DNA from: Helicobacter winghamensis ATCC BAA-430
Lineage (GTDB): Bacteria; Campylobacterota; Campylobacteria; Campylobacterales; Helicobacteraceae
DNA length: 64,000 nt
Assembly (NCBI RefSeq): GCF_028751035.1
Contig: NZ_CP063533.1
Coordinates: forward strand, 186,001-250,000
Direction: 5' to 3'
Shown: positions 59,491 to 64,000 of the stretch, piece by piece
Layout of the letters: the number at the start of each line of letters is the position of its first letter
Numbering within the stretch: the first letter of the stretch is position 1
Position numbers and translations under genes: made by a program
The notes under the pieces: generated by a model
Told to the model about the DNA's origin: nothing
Database searches by the model: none
Seen by the model: only the letters and a program-made list of their open reading frames with translations

Positions 59491-60965
59491 GATAATGGTA
59501 TAACAAGAGCAGTAAGTAATCTTGCAAATGGAATCATTGGTAAAAACAATAATGGTGTGCAATTAGAAAACAATGGAGTAAATGCTAAACTCTCTATTAA
59601 AGATTGGTATTTTAAAGCACCCGAATTTACAACTAATGATGAAAGAAAAGATGGCTCTTTACTTGTAGGTGGAGATAATATTGCTGGAATCTCTTTAGAG
59701 AAAGTCTATATTAACACTGAAGATTTAGATATAGATAAAATCTATGATTCTAATACTTTCTTTGCAGATAAAGATGGAAATGCAGTAGGAGAGCAAATTA
59801 ATACTAATCAAGGAATTGATGCTAATAATATCCATTCTATCTCTGGAATTTATACCTTTGAGAGTGCAAACAATAATGGGGGATATAGAGCAAAAATTAA
59901 TCGTGCAGAATTAAGTGGTAAAACCTTAGCACAATCTGTTGTGTATTCTTCAAGACTTAGAAATATGAGCGTTTCAAATCTTTTAAGAGCTACCACCACA
60001 CAGAACTTTGCAACAAACTTTAATGCCATAGAAGATATGGAACTCTCTAAAGAAGGAGAAGCACCAACAGATGCAGATGTTTTATCAGAGTTTGAAAAAC
60101 TCTATATTAACCATAATAACTTAGAATCTAAAAACCATTCCTTTGTAATTCCTTATTATCAATACTTTAGTGCAGATATGGAAGGGGGCAGTGGAAAACT
60201 AAAATCTAATTCTGCAGGAATGCTAATAGGAACACAAAGACTACTTCCAAATGATTATGGAATCTTAGGTGTTTATGGCGGATTTGAAAGTGCAGATCAA
60301 GATGTTTCTAACCAAAGATTAGAGTTTGATAATAAATCTTACTTTGGGGGATTATCTTATTATGATATTTTTTATAGAAAAGGTTTAACACAATATTTTG
60401 TGAGTCTTACAACAAATCTTGATTACACTAATGCAGATGTTAGCAAAACTTATACAGATGGTGTTACAAAAGTAGATTCTACTGCAAAGATTTATGGATA
60501 TGGAGTAAATGCAAGAGTTGGATTAAGCCATTATATGTTGCATAACTATTTAAGAGTAACTCCAGAGATAGGATTTAATTATTTAGGAATGCATTCTAAA
60601 GACTTTACATTACAACACTTAGGTGGAACAAATGAACATTATAAGGCACAATATTTTAACTTTATAGATACAGTTGCTTCTATAAAAATAGAATCCCCTT
60701 ATAGTAATCGTTTAAGAACATCTTTTAGTGTAGGTGGTTTATACAATGTTTATAAAGATGCAGAAGGAAGATTAAAGCTAGATAGAAATATCCTTACAAG
60801 TGAAATTGATGTTGCAAGATGGTATGCATTTGTGCAAATGGGATTATCTTATGATTTCTTAGAAAATGCTAATCTCTCATTAAACTATAATGGAATCTCT
60901 ACACTCTCAAGCAAAGCAAACTCTCATAGTGTGTTTGTGAAGTTTGCTTGGTGGTGGTAGGTTGC

Positions 60966-60991
60966 TTATTTAGGCTTTAAAGCCTAAATAA
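60966..60991. terminator. bidirectional terminator between the autotransporter and metK
   Basis: TTATTTAGGCTT (60966-60977) and AAGCCTAAATAA (60980-60991) are perfect complements. It stands between convergent genes and has T-rich ends on both strands. Confidence 0.7.
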
Positions 60992-61003
60992 ATACTCTTT
61001 AAA

Positions 61004-62161
61004 TTATAAATTGAAGTAGTCTTTAATTGCTTCTACTTTGTCAGTCTTTTCCCAAGTGAATTCTGGCAACTCTCTTCCAAAGTGTCCATAGCTTGCTGTT
61101 TTTTGATAAATCGGACGCAATAAGTCTAAAGACTCAATGATTCCACGCGGTGTTAAACGAAAAATCTTTTTGACACATTCTTCAATTTTAGAGTCTTCCA
61201 CTTTGCCTGTTCCGTGCGTATTAACAAGAATAGAGACAGGTTCTACAACACCGATTGCATAAGCGATTTGAATAGTAGCTTTATCGCAAATTCCGCTTGC
61301 AACAAGGTTTTTTGCCACATAGCGCATTGCATAAGCACCGCTTCTATCTACTTTGCTAGGATCTTTTCCGCTAAATGCACCCCCGCCGTGTGGGCAACTT
61401 CCACCATAAGTATCTACGATGATTTTACGCCCTGTAAGCCCTGCGTCTCCTTGTGGTCCGCCGATAACAAACTTACCTGTGGGATTAACAAAATAGCGAA
61501 TATTATCGTTTGCGAATTCTTTTGGTAGCACTTTTTTAACCACTTCTTCAATTACAGAATTTCTTAGTGTATCTTGTGAAGTCTCAGGGCTGTGCTGTGT
61601 AGAAACAACGATTGTATCAATGCCAACAGGCTTACCATTTGCGTATTTAATAGTAACTTGCGATTTGCCATCAGGGCGCAAGAAAGGTAGTGTTCCGTCC
61701 TTTCTAGCGCGTGCTAGCCCTTCTGTGATTCTGTGAGAGAGATAAATAGGAAGTGGCATTAGCACATCAGTTTCTCGGCAAGCATAGCCAAACATAAGCC
61801 CTTGATCCCCTGCGCCTATCTCGCCATCTTCTCTATCAACTCCTTGATTAATATCTGGGCTTTGCTCTCCGATTCCATTTAAAACACCGGCACTTCTATA
61901 ATCAAAGCCATATTTGGCGTCAATATAGCCAATTTCACGCACAACGCGTCTTGCAATATCTTGCATAGGAGCATAAGCGTGTGTTTTTAACTCTCCAGCA
62001 ATCACGCAATAGCCATTAGAAAGTAAGGTTTCACAAGCTACTCTAGCCTTTGGGTCGTGTTCAATAATATAGTCTAAAATCGCGTCACTAATTTGGTCAG
62101 CCATTTTATCGGGGTGCCCTTCTGTTACAGATTCTGAAGTAAAAAGAAACTCTTTTTGCAT
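61004..62161 (-). CDS. metK: S-adenosylmethionine synthase
   Basis: Makes SAM from methionine and ATP. The 385-residue product has [21 protein letters not shown]-type N-terminus, [12 protein letters not shown], the phosphate loop [16 protein letters not shown] and [14 protein letters not shown]. The ATG follows AAGGTG. A -10-like TAGAAT (minus strand, 62193-62198) lies upstream. It is divergent from ahpC. Confidence 0.96.
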   Translation of the reverse strand: MQKEFLFTSESVTEGHPDKMADQISDAILDYIIEHDPKARVACETLLSNGYCVIAGELKTHAYAPMQDIARRVVREIGYIDAKYGFDYRSAGVLNGIGEQSPDINQGVDREDGEIGAGDQGLMFGYACRETDVLMPLPIYLSHRITEGLARARKDGTLPFLRPDGKSQVTIKYANGKPVGIDTIVVSTQHSPETSQDTLRNSVIEEVVKKVLPKEFANDNIRYFVNPTGKFVIGGPQGDAGLTGRKIIVDTYGGSCPHGGGAFSGKDPSKVDRSGAYAMRYVAKNLVASGICDKATIQIAYAIGVVEPVSILVNTHGTGKVEDSKIEECVKKIFRLTPRGIIESLDLLRPIYQKTASYGHFGRELPEFTWEKTDKVEAIKDYFNL

Positions 62162-62233
62162 AAATTCACCTTGTATTTTGAAATAATTTGCAATTCTAAC
62201 ATAAAAAACTTAAAAGTTTTAATTTTGCATTTA

Positions 62234-62239
62234 TATTAT
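62234..62239 (+). promoter_or_regulatory. -10 box for ahpC
   Basis: TATTAT within TATATTAT, 65 bases before the ahpC ATG in the divergent metK-ahpC spacer. Confidence 0.4.
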
Positions 62240-62257
62240 GTTGGTTAGAATTTCGCA

Positions 62258-62276
62258 ATTGATATTTTTTATCAAT
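62258..62276. promoter_or_regulatory. inverted repeat in the ahpC 5' region
   Basis: ATTGATA (62258-62264) and TATCAAT (62270-62276) are perfect complements with a 5-nt T spacer, located between the probable -10 and the ahpC ATG. Position and symmetry fit an operator for a dimeric repressor, such as a Fur/PerR-type regulator, but no specific family match can be claimed. Confidence 0.35.
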
Positions 62277-62304
62277 AAATTATTTTTACATTAAGGATTT
62301 AACA

Positions 62305-62901
62305 ATGTTAGTTACAAAAAAAGCTCCCGATTTTAAAGCGTCTGCTGTTTTAGCAAATAATCAAATTGTAAAAGATTTTGAACTTTCAAAAAATCTTGGC
62401 AAAAATGGTGCAGTTTTGTTTTTCTGGCCTTTGGATTTTACTTTTGTTTGTCCATCAGAAATTATTGCAATGGATCATAGAGTGAAAGACTTTGAAGCAA
62501 AAGGATTTAATGTAATTGGTGTGTCTATTGACTCTGATGTTGTGCATTTTGCTTGGAAAAACACTCCTGTAAATCAAGGTGGAATCGGAAATGTGCAATT
62601 CCCTATGGTTGCAGATTTAAATAAACAAATTTCAAGAGATTATGATGTGTTGTTTGATGAGTCTGTTGCACTTAGAGGTTCTTTCTTAATTGATAAAAAT
62701 CAAGTAATCCGCCACGCTGTAATTAATGATTTACCGCTTGGTAGAAATATGGACGAAATGCTAAGAATGTGTGATGCTTTAACATTCTTTGAAGAGCACG
62801 GAGAAGTATGTCCAGCTGGCTGGAATAAAGGCGATAAGGGAATGAAAGCAACAACAGAAGGTGTTGCAGAATATCTTGCACAAAACGCTGATAAATTATA
62901 A
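62305..62901 (+). CDS. ahpC: alkyl hydroperoxide reductase / 2-Cys peroxiredoxin
   Basis: Reduces H2O2, organic peroxides and peroxynitrite. The 198-residue product has the peroxidatic C49 in FTFVCPSE and the resolving C169 in EVCPAGW, the typical 2-Cys arrangement, with normal length. In Helicobacter it is usually fed by thioredoxin rather than AhpF; no AhpF gene is nearby. The ATG follows AAGGA. A hairpin follows the stop. Confidence 0.96.
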   Translation: MLVTKKAPDFKASAVLANNQIVKDFELSKNLGKNGAVLFFWPLDFTFVCPSEIIAMDHRVKDFEAKGFNVIGVSIDSDVVHFAWKNTPVNQGGIGNVQFPMVADLNKQISRDYDVLFDESVALRGSFLIDKNQVIRHAVINDLPLGRNMDEMLRMCDALTFFEEHGEVCPAGWNKGDKGMKATTEGVAEYLAQNADKL

Positions 62902-62906
62902 TTTTA

Positions 62907-62930
62907 CAAGATTCCATTTTTGGAATCTTG
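62907..62930 (+). terminator. terminator after ahpC
   Basis: CAAGATTCCA (62907-62916) and TGGAATCTTG (62921-62930) form a perfect 10-bp stem with a TTTT loop. The tail is only moderately T-rich. Confidence 0.65.
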
Positions 62931-62992
62931 AACTTCTTATTCAAACTTCCTAAATTTAATTTCAAACTTGCATATTTTTGGAAAAACTTAAG

Positions 62993-62998
62993 TATAAT
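62993..62998 (+). promoter_or_regulatory. -10 box for the MFS transporter gene
   Basis: TATAAT 34 bases before the ATG at 63032, after the ahpC terminator. Confidence 0.55.
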
Positions 62999-63031
62999 GC
63001 GCGCCTAATTTTTGGATTTTTAAGGATAGAA

Positions 63032-64000
63032 ATGCAAGCTGTTATTGCAATTGCCTTTGCTGCATTTATTTTCAATACTTCAGAATTTATCCCTATTGGG
63101 CTTTTAACGCTTATTGCCACAGATTTTGGAATCACAGAAGCTAAGGCTGGATTTTTAATGAGTGTGTATGCGTGGGTTGTTGCGCTTGCTTCGTTACCTT
63201 TAATGCTTGCGTGTTCGCGTTTTGATTTAAGACGCCTTTTGCTCTTTGTAATGGGGTTATTTATCGTCAGCCATATTTTTTCTACATTTGCGGATAATTA
63301 TTATATGTTAATGGCTTCAAGGTTGGGGGTTGCCTGTGCGCACGCATTGTTTTGGTCAATCGCTACGCCAATGGCGGTGCGCGTTGCTCCAAAGGGAAAG
63401 GAAAGCGTGGCGATTAGTTTTGTGATTGTAGGGACTAGTATAGCACTGCTTGCCGGGCTTCCTTTAGGGCGTGTGATTGGATTGTATTTAGGTTGGAGAG
63501 TGAGTTTTTTTAGCATTGGAATTGTAGCGTTTTTAGTCTTTTTGGTGCTATTAAAAACCTTGCCACAAATGCCAACAAGTGGAGCGATTTCCTTGCGTTC
63601 TTTACCACAGCTTCTAAAAACACCAAAGCTCTTAGGGGTTTATGGTATCACAATGTGCCTAGTTACTGCCCATTTCATTGCATATAGTTATATTGAACCA
63701 TTTTTAGCGCAAAATGCGCATTTTAGTCAAAATGCAATTACGGCAACGCTTATAATCTTTGGTGCAATGGGGATTGTTGGGGGATATTTGTTTTCTAAAT
63801 ATCACGATAAATATAAGGAAACTTTTTTGACTTTTGCAATTTTTGGAGTTTTTGTTGCGTTATTGCTTTTGAAGCTTTTAAGTTTTAGCGGATTTGGCGT
63901 TGTTTTAGTCTGTTTGCTTTGGGGTTTATCTATTGTAATGTTTGGACTTGCTTTTCAGGCAAAGGTATTGCATTTAGTGCCTGTTGGAACTTCTGTTGCG
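63032..64000 (+). CDS. MFS efflux transporter, sugar-efflux (SotB-like) type, partial
   Basis: An open frame of 323 codons runs off the window end. It encodes a polytopic protein with about ten membrane segments so far, starting MQAVIAIAFAAFIFNTSEF, with the DHA1-type FIPIGLL near the first helix and RLGVACAHALFWSIATP in the fourth and fifth helices. It resembles the SotB/arabinose-efflux group annotated in H. pylori as a sugar efflux transporter; the substrate is not shown. AAGGA precedes the ATG. Confidence 0.85.
   Translation, partial: MQAVIAIAFAAFIFNTSEFIPIGLLTLIATDFGITEAKAGFLMSVYAWVVALASLPLMLACSRFDLRRLLLFVMGLFIVSHIFSTFADNYYMLMASRLGVACAHALFWSIATPMAVRVAPKGKESVAISFVIVGTSIALLAGLPLGRVIGLYLGWRVSFFSIGIVAFLVFLVLLKTLPQMPTSGAISLRSLPQLLKTPKLLGVYGITMCLVTAHFIAYSYIEPFLAQNAHFSQNAITATLIIFGAMGIVGGYLFSKYHDKYKETFLTFAIFGVFVALLLLKLLSFSGFGVVLVCLLWGLSIVMFGLAFQAKVLHLVPVGTSVA

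Larger units (their letters stand above)
56621..60960 (+). pseudogene. phase-variable autotransporter adhesin, out of frame in this copy
   Basis: The ATG at 56621 has a strong AAGGGAG site, but with the 10-G tract at 56667-56676 its frame stops at 56701. One added G (11) joins it to the long downstream frame, giving 1446 residues. That protein has an extended signal peptide (ending near NVNAQD), a long passenger of degenerate Asn/Gly/Thr-rich repeats typical of a beta-helix, and a C-terminal beta-barrel (last 270 residues) ending in KFAWWW. It is likely a surface adhesin; the ligand is unknown. A TTG within the long frame has no good ribosome site. Confidence 0.88.

Overview
The window looks like the chromosome of a low-GC Helicobacter, probably an enterohepatic (non-pylori) species. 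The strongest evidence is the fused rpoB-rpoC gene (one 2881-codon frame), a known trait of Helicobacter and Wolinella; the AT-rich sequence argues against Wolinella. Histidine (hisH, hisA) and leucine (leuA) genes, which H. pylori lacks, and a FlaC-like flagellin point away from H. pylori. The species cannot be fixed from the sequence alone.

Layout. 1-12973: ribosome and transcription block (rplA end, rplJ, rplL, rpoBC, rpsL, rpsG, fusA). 13513-13888: tRNA operon Gly-Leu-Cys-Ser on the minus strand. 14105-18145: thioredoxin-like lipoprotein, ftsY, radA, and queH convergent to them. 18295-19349: an isolated rfbB broken by a 13-G tract. 19388-22018: minus-strand tpiA-fabI-fliQ-murB. 22110-31380: FUSC-like membrane protein, dcd, accBC, FlaC-like flagellin, dapF, pdxJ, a PolB-type exonuclease, a sensor-like membrane protein, hisH and hisA. 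31490-37651: cheY, prmA, ftsH, a Psd-like protein, pssA, a short leucine-rich leader frame and leuA. 38056-41467: secG, frr, pyrE, an RDD membrane protein, atpB and a ThiE-like protein. 41823-47727: a very large S6-type serine-protease autotransporter split by one frameshift. 47742-51584 (minus): malic enzyme, an AsmA-like protein and two small proteins. 51693-56466: ileS, a 41-residue membrane peptide and a Na/Pi cotransporter homologue. 56621-60960: a second large autotransporter with a 10-G tract just after its start codon. 61004-64000: metK (minus), ahpC and the start of an MFS efflux transporter.

Most of the window is housekeeping DNA in short, tightly packed operons, many with overlapping stop/start codons. 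The accessory part is all surface-related: a sugar-nucleotide enzyme (RmlB) and an autotransporter, both with long poly-G tracts that put them out of frame here, plus the frameshifted protease autotransporter. As read, all three would give no full-length product. The two poly-G genes look like phase-variable contingency loci caught OFF, though homopolymer read errors must be excluded.

Items most worth a second look: the arginine at S12 position 88 (a streptomycin-resistance site); the leucine-codon-rich leader frame before leuA; the strongly structured 404-bp leuA-secG spacer; a small lipoprotein with two twin-CX3C cysteine hairpins; the Psd-like protein without its self-cleavage motif; and the S6 protease autotransporter. 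No CRISPR array, insertion sequence, prophage or clearly new defence system was seen.
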